DNA of 64,000 nucleotides from JADFGZ01 sp965222345. Lineage in GTDB: Bacteria > Acidobacteriota > Terriglobia > 2-12-FULL-54-10. The stretch spans positions 1,116,001 through 1,180,000 of the forward strand of contig CBDCTS010000007.1 of the NCBI GenBank assembly GCA_965222345.1. The letters are read 5' to 3'. Positions 33,321 through 42,457 of this stretch are shown here, piece by piece (the first letter of the stretch is position 1; each line of letters begins with the position of its first letter). The position numbers and the translations under genes are program-made. The notes below the pieces were generated by a model that had not been told where the DNA came from, made no database searches, and saw only the letters and a list, made by a program, of their open reading frames with translations.

Positions 33321-33448
33321 TTACAGAAACAAACGAAAACGGGACGATCTACCCGCTGATGACGGTGATGGGGAACAAAGTCATGATGCTGCGGGAGGAA
33401 TTCGCCAGAGAGCTTGGTCGGAGCCCCGTTGGCCCGCAGATCGATTGA
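33317..33448 (+). pseudogene. Possible 3' fragment of a phage terminase small subunit
   Basis: A frame ending at 33448 reads ETNENGTIYPLMTVMGNKVM, MLREEFARELGRSPVGPQ. The pattern (G, YP, then LREEFARELGxSP) resembles the C-terminus of P27-type small terminases. It has no start and only about 43 residues, so the assignment is weak. From 33449 to 33713 no gene is seen. Confidence 0.3.
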
Positions 33449-33713
33449 AGTGCCCCGGAGCAGGAACAGGAAGATGATTAGCGGAGGAGCGGCAAAACGG
33501 GATAGTGGCAAGACCTCGATGGGATAGCCAGTGCTGGCCAGTTATCTGGGGAAGGGAATAAACTCGCACTCCGGAAAGTAAATGAACCTCGTGAACACCT
33601 CTTCCTGGACCCAACCAAGGGGAAATAGTGCGCGGGGATCTGTCTACGGCGTATGGCATAGGACTGTGGGGACTAAAACAATATTTTGGCTAGGCTAAAG
33701 GAGGATTATCACT

Positions 33714-34775
33714 ATGGGTATCGAATTAATGCGTAGGGATTTCCTAAAGAAAGTAGGAAGTATTCCCTGTTTAGGGGCGCTAGGTCTCGCTGCCTCCAAA
33801 TCTTCCGCATGGGGGCAATCTTATGGTGGTTTTCCGCAGCCTGGGGCAGTGCCCCAGATTACTAGAGAAGACCTGGTCCAGTTGTTTGTTGGACCATGGC
33901 AGAAGCTGCGCGCAGTGATCGAGAAAAAGGTAATTGACATTCACTGTCATATCGGCAGCAGCAACGGAGAAGAGCTGATTCGTTCCATGGATATTCACGG
34001 AATCGGCAAGGCGATTTGCCCGAAGTCCAAAGCGTCCGTGCTGGCAAGGATCTCTTATGAAGCTGACCTTGAAACGATTGCCAAACTGCCTCCTAACCGG
34101 CTGTTTGTGTGGACCCAACCGGACAATTATGATTTTAGCGATCCGCAGCGAGCGGCTGATCAAGTGCAGAGGAAATTGGAAGCGGGAGCAAAGGGTATCG
34201 GGGAACTGAATGTCACTGGTTATTGGTACTGGCCGATGCCTGAGAAAGTAAGACTGGGACTAGAACCCAGGGTGATGCAAGAGGTGAACCTGGAGAATTA
34301 CTATCCCACAATGGAGGTAGCGGAAGCTTTGGATGTCCCGGTCTTCTATGGGGTCAGAGCCGGGCCGGGCGCTGAGCGGCTAAACGAGAACGTTGGGAAA
34401 CTCGCCGATAAGTTTCCAAGAGTGAATATGATTTTAGGGGATGCTGGGGGCGCGGATTATGCCCACGGCGGAGGATGGGAAGCTATCGTGATGGCAGGTT
34501 CGTATCCGAATCTTCATTTAGAAATCGGTCGGGCACCCGTGGAAATTATTGATGGGGCGGTGAAGTATATGGGACCGGAAAGAGTTCTGTTTGGCACAAA
34601 CTTTACAAGGTTGAATTTTTATGGGAGTGGATCAGAACCGCCGGATGCGACCACTGCGGGCTCCAAGCATTGGAGGAATTTGAATGCCGTGGCTCTTTCC
34701 AATACCAGCGAAGCCGAGAAAGAGTTGATTTTGTACAAGAACGCGGCGCGACTCCTGAAGCTGGAGATGGGGTAG
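33714..34775 (+). CDS. TAT-exported amidohydrolase-family protein
   Basis: 353 residues. A twin-arginine signal (MRRDFLKKVG, then a hydrophobic region to about residue 35) precedes an amidohydrolase-2-type TIM barrel with the metal motif IDIHCHIGSS near residue 80 and VLFGTNFTRL near the end. The family includes metal-dependent hydrolases and decarboxylases; the substrate is unknown. AAAGGAGG lies 10 bases upstream of the ATG at 33714, which is why that start is kept. Confidence 0.82.
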   Translation: MGIELMRRDFLKKVGSIPCLGALGLAASKSSAWGQSYGGFPQPGAVPQITREDLVQLFVGPWQKLRAVIEKKVIDIHCHIGSSNGEELIRSMDIHGIGKAICPKSKASVLARISYEADLETIAKLPPNRLFVWTQPDNYDFSDPQRAADQVQRKLEAGAKGIGELNVTGYWYWPMPEKVRLGLEPRVMQEVNLENYYPTMEVAEALDVPVFYGVRAGPGAERLNENVGKLADKFPRVNMILGDAGGADYAHGGGWEAIVMAGSYPNLHLEIGRAPVEIIDGAVKYMGPERVLFGTNFTRLNFYGSGSEPPDATTAGSKHWRNLNAVALSNTSEAEKELILYKNAARLLKLEMG

Positions 34776-34793
34776 TGACCTGACCGGCCTTTA

Positions 34794-34956
34794 TTGTACC
34801 AGCTACAGTGAGAGAGAATCTGACGAAGGAGGAAGCTGGACATGTCGATCAGGAAGTACAAGGCGGAACAGATTGTAACGGTGCTGCGGCCTATACCTCT
34901 CTATTGGCATTCTCTATGCCCTCCTCCATGAGATTCTCTCTCTTCGGTTGGTACAA
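34794..34956 (+). mobile_element. Miniature, internally deleted IS3-family element
   Basis: Imperfect inverted repeats bound the segment (left 34794-34821, right 34931-34956; shared TTGTACCA and GAGAGAGAATCT blocks). Inside, an ATG at 34842 with GGAGG upstream opens MSIRKYKAEQIVTVLR, the start of an IS3 OrfA, which ends soon after. Only about 160 bases remain. It is a MITE-like remnant lying beyond the 3' end of gspD. Confidence 0.65.
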
Positions 34957-34980
34957 ATATCCCCGGCCGGGGCACCCTAC

Positions 34981-37281
34981 CTAATGCCTGTCGCTACCTT
35001 CCTGCTGCTGTTCCTGCTGCTTCTTTGCTTCTTCCTCCGCCAGGACGCGCTGCAGTTCCTTCAGCTTGTCGCGCAGCTCGGTTGTGGCGCGTTGCGCTTC
35101 CAGGGAGTTGCGAATGACGGTGGGGGTCAGCAGGATAATCAGTTCCGTCTTCTGACTGGAGACGGAGGTGCTTCCGAACAGCATTCCCAGCACGGGGATG
35201 CGCCCCAGCAGGGGGACGCGGTTACTGGAGAAGGTGCGGGTTTCCTGGATGATGCCGCCGAGAGCGATGGTCTCGCCGTTCTCGACGACCACCTGGGTGG
35301 AGATGGACCGCTTCTGAATGCTGGGCGACTGGATGCCGCCCGAGGCGGCAGCCAGCGGCGCGCTGACTTCCTGATTGATGACCAGGTTGACCAGGCCGGA
35401 GGAGTTGATGCGGGGGGTGATGTTGAGCAGTACGCCGGTGTCGCGGTTCTGGATGGTGTTGGTGAACAGGTTGGTGCCCTGGGACTGGGCTCCTCCCACC
35501 AGAGCCTGCGAAGTGAGCATGGGTATCTCCGTGCCCACGCTGATGCTGGCTGCAATGTTGTCGCTGGCCAGAAGGGAGGGGGCGGAGATCACCCGCGCCT
35601 GGCTGCGCGCCTCCGCCGCGTTCAGAAACAGCAGCAGCTCCCGCGTCTTGCCGATCAGCGTGCCTACGGAAACATTCAGGGCCGCGGCAATGCTGGCGGT
35701 GGGCTTTCGCTGGGCGTCGCTGCGGTTCTGCAAAAAGGCGCTGACGCCGGACGAGAGGGCTCCGGTGAGGTCCACTTCAAAGACCTTGGCCTCGATCATC
35801 ACCTGCCGGGGAACGATGTCCAAATCCCGCAGGGTCTGGCGGATTTCCTCGTACTCCTGGGCTGTGGCCTGGATGACCAGTTGGTTGTTGACGCGGTCGG
35901 GAACGATGCGGATGTGGGAAAGCCTGGCAGGTTCGGCGGCAAGCCCCGCTGCCAGGAAGCTGCCTCCGGGAAGGGCCATCTGCGGCGTTGCCGCGCCTCC
36001 CTGCGCAGAGGGGGCCATTCCGGGCACGGGGGCCGCTCCCGCGCCTGCCATGGCGGCCTGGGGATAGGGAGCATAGGGAACGTTGCCGTGGAGGGTGGAC
36101 AAGACCGACGCCAAGTCCTCGGCTTTGGCGTTCTCCACCTTATATATGAAGTTCCTGATGCCCGACTCCCGGTAAGGCTGGTCGAGCTGTTCCATCCACT
36201 TCTGCACTTCGGGGTAAAGCCCCGGACTGGCCGTCACCGCCAGGATGGAGTTGATGCGCTCGATGGGGACGAAGCGAACGGTTGCGGCGCCGCCGGAGAG
36301 AGCGTAGGCGGAGAATACTTCTTGCAGCTCCGCCGCCAGCCTGAGGGCCTCGCTGTGGGTGACGGGATAGAGCCGGGCGCGCTGGCCCAGGAACGTCTGG
36401 GAGTCAAAGAGGCCGACCAGCTCCAGCAGCCTTCTCATGCTGCGGCTGCTGTCGGTGATAATGAGGATGTTGCCTTGTTGCTGGTTGAACAGGTGACCGC
36501 CGTCGGAGAGGAAGGGCGTCAGAATCTGGGTCATGTCCGCCGCCGCGACGTACTGCAGAGGAACGATGTTCATGAGCATGCGGTCGTCTTGCGGCAGGTC
36601 GGCGGCTGCGGGGTCGATGAGAGGCACCAGGGGCAGCCTCTGCACGTCCTGCAAAGGCACGATGCGGTAGAAATTGCCGGTCCGGACGGCGGTGGCGCCG
36701 TTGATCCGCAGGATCATCTGCAAGAGAGGGAAGAGGTCCTCGCGCTGCAACGCGCCGAGGGTGTTGATGTTGACCCGGCCTTCCACCTGGGGGTCCACGA
36801 CGTAGTTCATCTGAAGCTCGGCCGCGATGATGCCGACCACTTGCAGGAGTTCGGCATTCTCCAGATGCAGCGCGATGGGAGCGGAGGGCCCGACCTGGGC
36901 GACCTGGGACGCGGCGGCAGGAGCCTCCTGCTGTTGCGGCAAGTCCGCAGGCGGGACAGTCTGCGGTTCGGCGGGCGGAGGAGGAGCGTCAGCGGGCGGG
37001 ACAGGCTGCGGTTCGGGAGGCTGCTGCTGCTGAGGCATCGAGCTTGCGGGAACGCGGACTCGCTGCGTTCCGAACGGCGTTTGCAGTTCGATCTCGACAA
37101 ACTCTTCCTCCGATTGGGGTGAAGCGGTTGCGTCCTGCTGCTGATCGGAGACCTGGCCTTCTTGCGGCACGGCGGCGCGGCCAGCCGGCGAAAGCAGAAA
37201 GAGAAGAACTATCGCGGTCGTCCACCTGCCGGACCGTGTTGCGATCCATGTTTCGATCCATTTACCTTTCAACGGTTCCAC
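34981..37281 (-). CDS. gspD: Type II secretion outer-membrane secretin GspD
   Basis: About 766 residues. A signal peptide (TTAIVLLFLLSPAGRAA) is followed by a Pro/Gln-rich linker, N-domains with secretin repeats (LQVVGIIAAELQMNYVV, YVAAADMTQILTPFLSDGGH) and a C-terminal secretin domain (VASE-like VGTEIPMLTSQ, NRDTGVLLNITPRI, GGIIQETRTFSSNRVPLLG). It forms the outer-membrane gate. The start is uncertain: GTG at 37281 has its GGGGG at the wrong distance, while TTG at 37272 fits better. It is the last gene of the gsp operon. Its last codons overlap a REP-like sequence. Confidence 0.92.
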   Translation of the reverse strand: MEPLKGKWIETWIATRSGRWTTAIVLLFLLSPAGRAAVPQEGQVSDQQQDATASPQSEEEFVEIELQTPFGTQRVRVPASSMPQQQQPPEPQPVPPADAPPPPAEPQTVPPADLPQQQEAPAAASQVAQVGPSAPIALHLENAELLQVVGIIAAELQMNYVVDPQVEGRVNINTLGALQREDLFPLLQMILRINGATAVRTGNFYRIVPLQDVQRLPLVPLIDPAAADLPQDDRMLMNIVPLQYVAAADMTQILTPFLSDGGHLFNQQQGNILIITDSSRSMRRLLELVGLFDSQTFLGQRARLYPVTHSEALRLAAELQEVFSAYALSGGAATVRFVPIERINSILAVTASPGLYPEVQKWMEQLDQPYRESGIRNFIYKVENAKAEDLASVLSTLHGNVPYAPYPQAAMAGAGAAPVPGMAPSAQGGAATPQMALPGGSFLAAGLAAEPARLSHIRIVPDRVNNQLVIQATAQEYEEIRQTLRDLDIVPRQVMIEAKVFEVDLTGALSSGVSAFLQNRSDAQRKPTASIAAALNVSVGTLIGKTRELLLFLNAAEARSQARVISAPSLLASDNIAASISVGTEIPMLTSQALVGGAQSQGTNLFTNTIQNRDTGVLLNITPRINSSGLVNLVINQEVSAPLAAASGGIQSPSIQKRSISTQVVVENGETIALGGIIQETRTFSSNRVPLLGRIPVLGMLFGSTSVSSQKTELIILLTPTVIRNSLEAQRATTELRDKLKELQRVLAEEEAKKQQEQQQEGSDRH

Positions 37282-37387
37282 CCCCTGTTATTCGGCACTG
37301 TTATCGAGCAACTTCCATTGAGCAACTTCATCAAGCCTTACTGCTACTTTCCCGGCGCGGTCGCGGGATAGCGGGTTTCCTTGCGGA

Positions 37388-38104
37388 TCATTCGATATCC
37401 TCGTACCACACCTGCGGGCCAAACGGCGTCATGCGCTCTATCCTTCTGCGGTTGCCTTCGATGGTGACCCGTGGTCCGGGGTCTTGCTGAATTGCGGCGA
37501 CGCCAGCGGCCGGGCTGGGCGCGCCTGGCTGACTGGAGGGCGCGGGCTGCGACGGGGCGCTTCCCGCCGTCTCCACTACCGGAGCAGCGGCAGGCTGGGC
37601 GCTTGGCGCCCTCCGCCGGGCAACGCTGCGGGCAGACTGATATACGTCCAGCGTCGTTGTCTGCCCCTCCAGGTCAAGCACTACCTTCTCGTCGTGTATC
37701 TCCAGCACCGTGTAGGCTCCCACGCGCTGGCCCGTTTTCACGCGCTGGAACTTGCCGGCTGCCGCCTGACGCCGGTCGGACATCAGGGCTTCATAAGCGT
37801 CGCCCAGGTTGATGGTCCCGAAGACGACGGGAACGTCACGCGATACCGGCTGCTCGGTCTCCTCCTGGACGAGGGTGCTGGTTCTGTCGGCGCTGAAGAG
37901 GTTCATTTCCACAATCGCGCGAGTGTCGGGAACGGGACGCGAGAGGCCAACCGGCGGCAGGGACTCGGAAGCGTCCGCCGTTGGGGATTGCAGAGCTGCG
38001 TAGCGCAGATTGGCGCGCCGCCACTCTCCCGACAGCCGGAAAGCGAGCAGGACGGCGGCGATCAACAACACTATGTTGAGAAACAAAAACTGGCGACGAT
38101 GCAC
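37388..38104 (-). CDS. gspC: Type II secretion inner-membrane protein GspC-like
   Basis: 238 residues. One N-terminal membrane segment (FLFLNIVLLIAAVLLAFRL), then a homology-region-like domain (VPVVFGTINLGDAYEALMSD, VGAYTVLEIHDEKVVLDL), a Pro/Ala-rich linker and a short conserved tail. It should link the inner-membrane platform to GspD. The GTG at 38104 is chosen because AGGAGG lies 6 bases upstream. The homology is moderate; a PilP-like role is the alternative. Confidence 0.75.
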   Translation of the reverse strand: MHRRQFLFLNIVLLIAAVLLAFRLSGEWRRANLRYAALQSPTADASESLPPVGLSRPVPDTRAIVEMNLFSADRTSTLVQEETEQPVSRDVPVVFGTINLGDAYEALMSDRRQAAAGKFQRVKTGQRVGAYTVLEIHDEKVVLDLEGQTTTLDVYQSARSVARRRAPSAQPAAAPVVETAGSAPSQPAPSSQPGAPSPAAGVAAIQQDPGPRVTIEGNRRRIERMTPFGPQVWYEDIE

Positions 38105-38141
38105 CGGAACCTCCTGTTGATTGGGTATATGCAGGCCCTGA

Positions 38142-38714
38142 TCATTGCAACTCCTCCCCGTCGGCAGCAGAGCGAATGACTCCGGCGACACTCATGTTGA
38201 CGCCGAGCCGCTTGGTGCGGGAGTTTGCCATCTGCAAGGCCAGATTGGAGATGGCCAGGCGCCTGGGCCCCCGTGCGATGCGCTGCAAGAAATTCACCAA
38301 CTGGTCCATGGTGCACTGGAACTGCACTCCGAGAGGGACTTGCAGGTAGTGGTCGCCGAGCGGCTTTACCGGAAGGAAGGCGCTGGAACGAATCTCAATG
38401 GATTGCTCCGCCATGAGCTGCTTCATCAAATCCTGCATCTCCGCTGCGGCGAGGGCGGGCGTCTCGCTGGCGAGCAGTTCCGCTTCCGCTTGCCGCAGCC
38501 GCGCTTCCAGCAAGGAGGTCTCCGTCCTGCGAAGCTCTGCCGTGCGAAGCACATCGCGGTATTTCTCCAAAGTCTGCTGACGGCCCGGCAGGGTGGACCT
38601 GGCTTCCTGCAAGAAGTCCCAGGCCGGGAAGATTGCGAATCGGAACAACGCAAACAACGCCAGGGCCGCTCCCGCCGCCCACAACGCCCTTTTGTCTTTT
38701 TGCCCGGTCAGCAT
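38142..38714 (-). CDS. gspM: Type II secretion GspM/PilO-like protein
   Basis: 190 residues. A single membrane segment (ALWAAGAALALFALFRFAIF), a coiled-coil region (SLLEARLRQAEAELLASETP) and a ferredoxin-like C-terminal domain (LQVPLGVQFQCTMDQLVNFL) match GspMb/PilO. It partners GspL in the inner-membrane platform and lies immediately downstream of gspL. Confidence 0.8.
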   Translation of the reverse strand: MLTGQKDKRALWAAGAALALFALFRFAIFPAWDFLQEARSTLPGRQQTLEKYRDVLRTAELRRTETSLLEARLRQAEAELLASETPALAAAEMQDLMKQLMAEQSIEIRSSAFLPVKPLGDHYLQVPLGVQFQCTMDQLVNFLQRIARGPRRLAISNLALQMANSRTKRLGVNMSVAGVIRSAADGEELQ

Positions 38715-38752
38715 GGTTTTTGGCTCCTCTCTTGCTGTCTTCCTACTCCTCT

Positions 38753-40192
38753 TTAGCGGGTTGCCGTTCGGAGCTGGACACTAATACGGAAAACCTCCAT
38801 TCCATCCCGTGTTCTGGAGATGGCTGAGGAAAATTGGGGGCTTTCAAAATACTCGGAGCCGGCCAGAATCTGTAACAGCGAAGAGGCCGATGCCGCTCGG
38901 CCAGTCAGGGCCAGGGAATCTCCTTCGTAGCGCATCTGTTGCAGCCAAGCGTCGCTCGGCAGCAGCCGGGTCAGCTCGCTGAGGATTTCAAGGGGCAAAG
39001 CGGCGGTGCGCCTGGCTCCATCGAGCAACTCCAGCCGATCCGACGTTCTGCGGCTTCTGTCCTGGGTTGTTTCCACTTCCTGCAATTGCGGCCCCCAGGC
39101 TTGGATTTGGCGCTCCAGGTAGCGGTTAAACAGCCCGTCCTGCATGGTTCCCCGAATGCCCAGAGCCAGCGCCAGCAGCACCACCAGCCCGGAAAGAGCG
39201 TAGGTGGGAAGGCGAACGAGCGGGGAGCGGTAGGCCCGCTTTTCCTCCGGCAGAAGGTTGAAGGAATGCGGAAGGCGGTGGTCAGCCGCCGTGAGAGCCG
39301 CTGCAAACCCGGCCATGTGTTCCCGCAGCCGAAAATTGGCCGGCCCCGCTTTCAGGGAGGGAAAAAGCTGCTCGACGGAGACTGCACGGAAACACAGGTC
39401 TTCTGCCGGGAGCGGGAGGTCTTTTCCGCAAAGAATCAAAGGAGGACACTCGTCCGGCTGCAGGCGCAGTTCCGAGCGGGTCATCTCCAGCTCGCGCGTT
39501 ACAGCGGTCTGGGGGTCTTCGCTCCCCTGCAGGACAATCTCCCTGGAGACCAGCGCCATGCCTGGGGCGTAGCCGAGCAGCTCAAAGCTGCCGGCTGCTC
39601 CATTCAGAACGAAAAATTTCCGGCCTTTCCCGGATACAGCTTCCAGGCGAGGCTGCAGCGCCGCAAACAGCGAGGCGGTTGTGACGGTGAATTGCGACAC
39701 GGCGATACCCGCCTCCGCAAACCAGGAAGCCATCTCCTCCACATACTTCTTTTCCGCAATTGCCAGCCTGACTTCCAGAAGCCCAGGTTCTCCTGCACCT
39801 GTTGTTATGCCACCCCGCCGGGCCGTCTCCGGCAGCTTCCAGGCAGAATAATCCCAGCAGACACTCTCCTCCTCGAAGGGGTGCAGCGCGTCCAGTTGAT
39901 ACTCCACGGCGCGTCGTAGGTCTTTCTCCACAGCCTGCGGGAGGCGCAGCGAGCGGAGCAGCACAGCGGAGCGCGGCAACGCTACCACCGTCCAGGGAAC
40001 CTCCAATCCGTTTTCTCGCAGAAATTCCCGGTACAGTCTGCCGCAGTCCCCAGGCCCCAACTGCTTGTATTGAGGGATCTCCAGGCGACCGGCAACGCGA
40101 ATGCCGTTCCATTGCCTCTTGACACAGGTGGCCTGGAAGCTTCCTTCTGAAAAATCAATTCCGATACCGCTTTGCAGCAAGGACCAACTCAT
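38753..40192 (-). CDS. gspL: Type II secretion GspL-like protein (PilM-PilN type fusion)
   Basis: 479 residues. The N-terminal half is an actin-like (PilM/GspL cytoplasmic) domain (IGIDFSEGSFQATCV, FAEAGIAVSQFTVTTASLF). The C-terminal half has a membrane segment (YALSGLVVLLALALGIRG) and a PilN-like periplasmic domain. GspL is naturally such a combination and recruits GspE. It overlaps gspK by 4 bases. Confidence 0.82.
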   Translation of the reverse strand: MSWSLLQSGIGIDFSEGSFQATCVKRQWNGIRVAGRLEIPQYKQLGPGDCGRLYREFLRENGLEVPWTVVALPRSAVLLRSLRLPQAVEKDLRRAVEYQLDALHPFEEESVCWDYSAWKLPETARRGGITTGAGEPGLLEVRLAIAEKKYVEEMASWFAEAGIAVSQFTVTTASLFAALQPRLEAVSGKGRKFFVLNGAAGSFELLGYAPGMALVSREIVLQGSEDPQTAVTRELEMTRSELRLQPDECPPLILCGKDLPLPAEDLCFRAVSVEQLFPSLKAGPANFRLREHMAGFAAALTAADHRLPHSFNLLPEEKRAYRSPLVRLPTYALSGLVVLLALALGIRGTMQDGLFNRYLERQIQAWGPQLQEVETTQDRSRRTSDRLELLDGARRTAALPLEILSELTRLLPSDAWLQQMRYEGDSLALTGRAASASSLLQILAGSEYFESPQFSSAISRTRDGMEVFRISVQLRTATR

Positions 40193-41277
40193 CGGCGAAT
40201 CCCTCTCCTTGTTCCGACATCAGCCTGCTCCGGTTGGTGAGAGGCGATCTGGAAAGGCCAGTCGTTCCACCAAGCCAACACCTGGTGATACAGCGGCAGG
40301 TTAGGTCCGACCCGCACCAGGGCGCGGACGGAGCGGCGCACGCCGGACCCCGGCAATGAGCCCGTAGCCGTCAGCGTGTAAACGGGACCCTGCGCCAGGG
40401 TCAGCGGCGCCAGGCCGACAACGGTCGAAGTTTCCGGGACGGCTATCCGCAGCTCCTCCATGGAGCGAAACGGGGCGGCAGTCCGTGCGGCCACCGCAGA
40501 CGCCGCCATCGCATCGTTCCAGCCGGGCAGGACGCGGAGGACTTCATACGGCGCAAAATTCGGATTCACGGCGGAACCGGCGGGCTGTGCCGTTAACAGG
40601 TCCGCCAGGGGAGGCCACTTCCGCAAGCGGTCTTCCGGGTTGTACTCCACGCGGCCAAAAAACAAGGACCGACTCATGCCCTTTGCCGGCAGCAACTCTT
40701 CCATATGTTCCAGGGGCGCATGACGAGCCGTGTAAGGCCGGGGCAAGCTCGAATAAAACAGATCAAAAAGACTTCCCACATCGGAAGTGCGCGGCGAGCG
40801 CCAGTCCACTATGGCGGCTGCCATCTCCAGACTGCGGTCGGCTGGCAGACCCAGGGAGAAAAACAAAGCGGCCAGTTGCTCGGGCGTTGCCAGATTGATA
40901 TTCAACTTGGCATTTTCCGGCACGACCTCAACTTGAGAGAAACCGCCTGGAAATTCCTCGCTTGGAAATTTATAGTCCAGCCTCCTTTGTCCGGGACGAT
41001 AGTCACCCGGGCGACCGTCAACCCCGGGGTCGGTGACCGGAGTTCTTGGGGAGTGGACAATCGAATAAATGGCGGCTTCGATTCCTCCACGAGCCAGATA
41101 GTAGCTGCGCTGGGCTTCGATCCGATTGCTCACCGACTCAATCTCCGTGCGAATCAGATAGGAGGTGGTCATGCCCATAAAACTCAGAGCAACGGTCAGC
41201 CAAAGCACGGCCAGCAGGGCAACCCCGTGCTGATTGTTCGCTCTGCATGTTTCATTCATCCCGAACACCTTTTTCAT
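40189..41277 (-). CDS. gspK: Minor pseudopilin GspK
   Basis: About 362 residues. The prepilin-type N-terminus QHG-VALLAVLWLTVALSFMG lacks the +5 glutamate, as is normal for GspK. The large body has the GspK helix-hairpin region (LNINLATPEQLAALFFSLGL, AAIVDWRSP, LLTAQPAGSAVNPNFAPYEV). GspK caps the pseudopilus with GspI and GspJ. The ATG at 41277 overlaps the gspJ stop (ATGA). Confidence 0.88.
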   Translation of the reverse strand: MKKVFGMNETCRANNQHGVALLAVLWLTVALSFMGMTTSYLIRTEIESVSNRIEAQRSYYLARGGIEAAIYSIVHSPRTPVTDPGVDGRPGDYRPGQRRLDYKFPSEEFPGGFSQVEVVPENAKLNINLATPEQLAALFFSLGLPADRSLEMAAAIVDWRSPRTSDVGSLFDLFYSSLPRPYTARHAPLEHMEELLPAKGMSRSLFFGRVEYNPEDRLRKWPPLADLLTAQPAGSAVNPNFAPYEVLRVLPGWNDAMAASAVAARTAAPFRSMEELRIAVPETSTVVGLAPLTLAQGPVYTLTATGSLPGSGVRRSVRALVRVGPNLPLYHQVLAWWNDWPFQIASHQPEQADVGTRRGIRR

Positions 41278-41993
41278 TCCGATCTCAGAGAGAAATCCGG
41301 GATAGCGGCGGTGATGGAAACCGGCCGCAAGCCGCTTGATTCCACGGAAGACACTGCTCGGATGGTCATGCTCCTCGGCAACTCCTCGTTGAAACTCGTC
41401 CATTGATCCCTCCAAGCCCCGGGTTCAGGCGGACGAGAGCTGTAGTAGGCAAAGCTGCACTCCTCCAGGTTCTCCAGCAGCACCACGGTTTGCGGTCCGC
41501 GCTCGAACGGCGCAAACCGCAGGATTATTCCTCTGGGATCTTCCTCCACCCCCGCAATGAGAGCGCTCAGCTCTTCTCTGCCGGTGACAGGAAATTCGTT
41601 CAGCAACAGTTGCTTGGTTCCTCCCGGTTGCTCCGCCACCTGATACTCAATCCGGTACAAACCCGAACGCGAACGGTTGGTCAGAGAGTACCGGCTGAGA
41701 AAGCGGGCTGCTTGCGGCTCTCCCTGGAATAACGATACCTGGAGACCCTGCAGTGTCCGTGTCCGGTAAGGCACCATGGAGGCCATTTGTTCCTGCAGGA
41801 GATGGTGAGTCGCCAGGACCTTCCGGTCCTGTGCGAGGCGATCATTCGCACTTTGCCACGCCGAAGAAGCAACCCTCCATCCGAATAGAATGATCGTCGT
41901 CAGCAAGGAGAGGATGGTGATGGAGACAAGAAGTTCGAGCAGCGTGAAGCCCGCCTCCCGTCTGGATTTCCAAGAAATGTTATTTTTCTTCAT
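41274..41993 (-). CDS. gspJ: Minor pseudopilin GspJ
   Basis: 239 residues. It has the prepilin signal REAG-FTLLELLVSITILSLL with the +5 Glu, a long N-terminal helix and a beta-rich C-terminal domain (LLENLEECSFAYYSSRPPEP). Position between gspI and gspK, and overlaps of 4 bases on both sides, support GspJ rather than another minor pseudopilin. Confidence 0.88.
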   Translation of the reverse strand: MKKNNISWKSRREAGFTLLELLVSITILSLLTTIILFGWRVASSAWQSANDRLAQDRKVLATHHLLQEQMASMVPYRTRTLQGLQVSLFQGEPQAARFLSRYSLTNRSRSGLYRIEYQVAEQPGGTKQLLLNEFPVTGREELSALIAGVEEDPRGIILRFAPFERGPQTVVLLENLEECSFAYYSSRPPEPGAWRDQWTSFNEELPRSMTIRAVSSVESSGLRPVSITAAIPDFSLRSE

Positions 41994-42457
41994 CGCACTG
42001 CTCTCGGCGGTTCCCGGCGAAGCTGATAGGTCTCAAACGACAGTTGCTTCTCTTCCTTTTCCGCGCCGGACTCCCAGAACACATCCAGCTCGACGCGCAC
42101 CAGGATGGTCTCGCCGGGGGCCGGCTCCGGGGATGAACGGAAACGGGTGCTGAGCGATTCCCAGCGAAAGCGGTCATCCCAGCGTCCTTGAATTTTCCGG
42201 TCGAGCGGCGTCTCCACAATTACGCCGTCTTGGGCGACGAATCCGGCTGCCAGAAGCTCGTTCAGCTTGCTCTGCCCGAGCAGCAACGCCTGCTCCGGCG
42301 ACTGGAGCCGGCTGAGGTTGCCGAGCGCTCCGGAAAGCAGTCCGAACAAGGCCGCGACGGCGGTTCCCAGGATTACGGTGGCCACCAGAACCTCAAGCAA
42401 TGTGAAGCCCTTCTCCGGCGACAACCGCGACGCGTTCTTTCGGTCCGGGATCTTCAT
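41990..42457 (-). CDS. gspI: Minor pseudopilin GspI
   Basis: 155 residues. Prepilin signal PEKG-FTLLEVLVATVILGTA with the +5 Glu, then a short domain with KLNELLAAGF typical of GspI. It forms the pseudopilus tip trimer with GspJ and GspK. It is coupled by 4-base overlaps to gspH and gspJ. Confidence 0.88.
   Translation of the reverse strand: MKIPDRKNASRLSPEKGFTLLEVLVATVILGTAVAALFGLLSGALGNLSRLQSPEQALLLGQSKLNELLAAGFVAQDGVIVETPLDRKIQGRWDDRFRWESLSTRFRSSPEPAPGETILVRVELDVFWESGAEKEEKQLSFETYQLRREPPRAVR

Noticed and set aside
34948..37122. 724-residue open frame opposite gspD
   Set aside because: It is the antisense shadow of the GC-rich secretin gene, with Gly/Gln/Asp/His bias and no family match.
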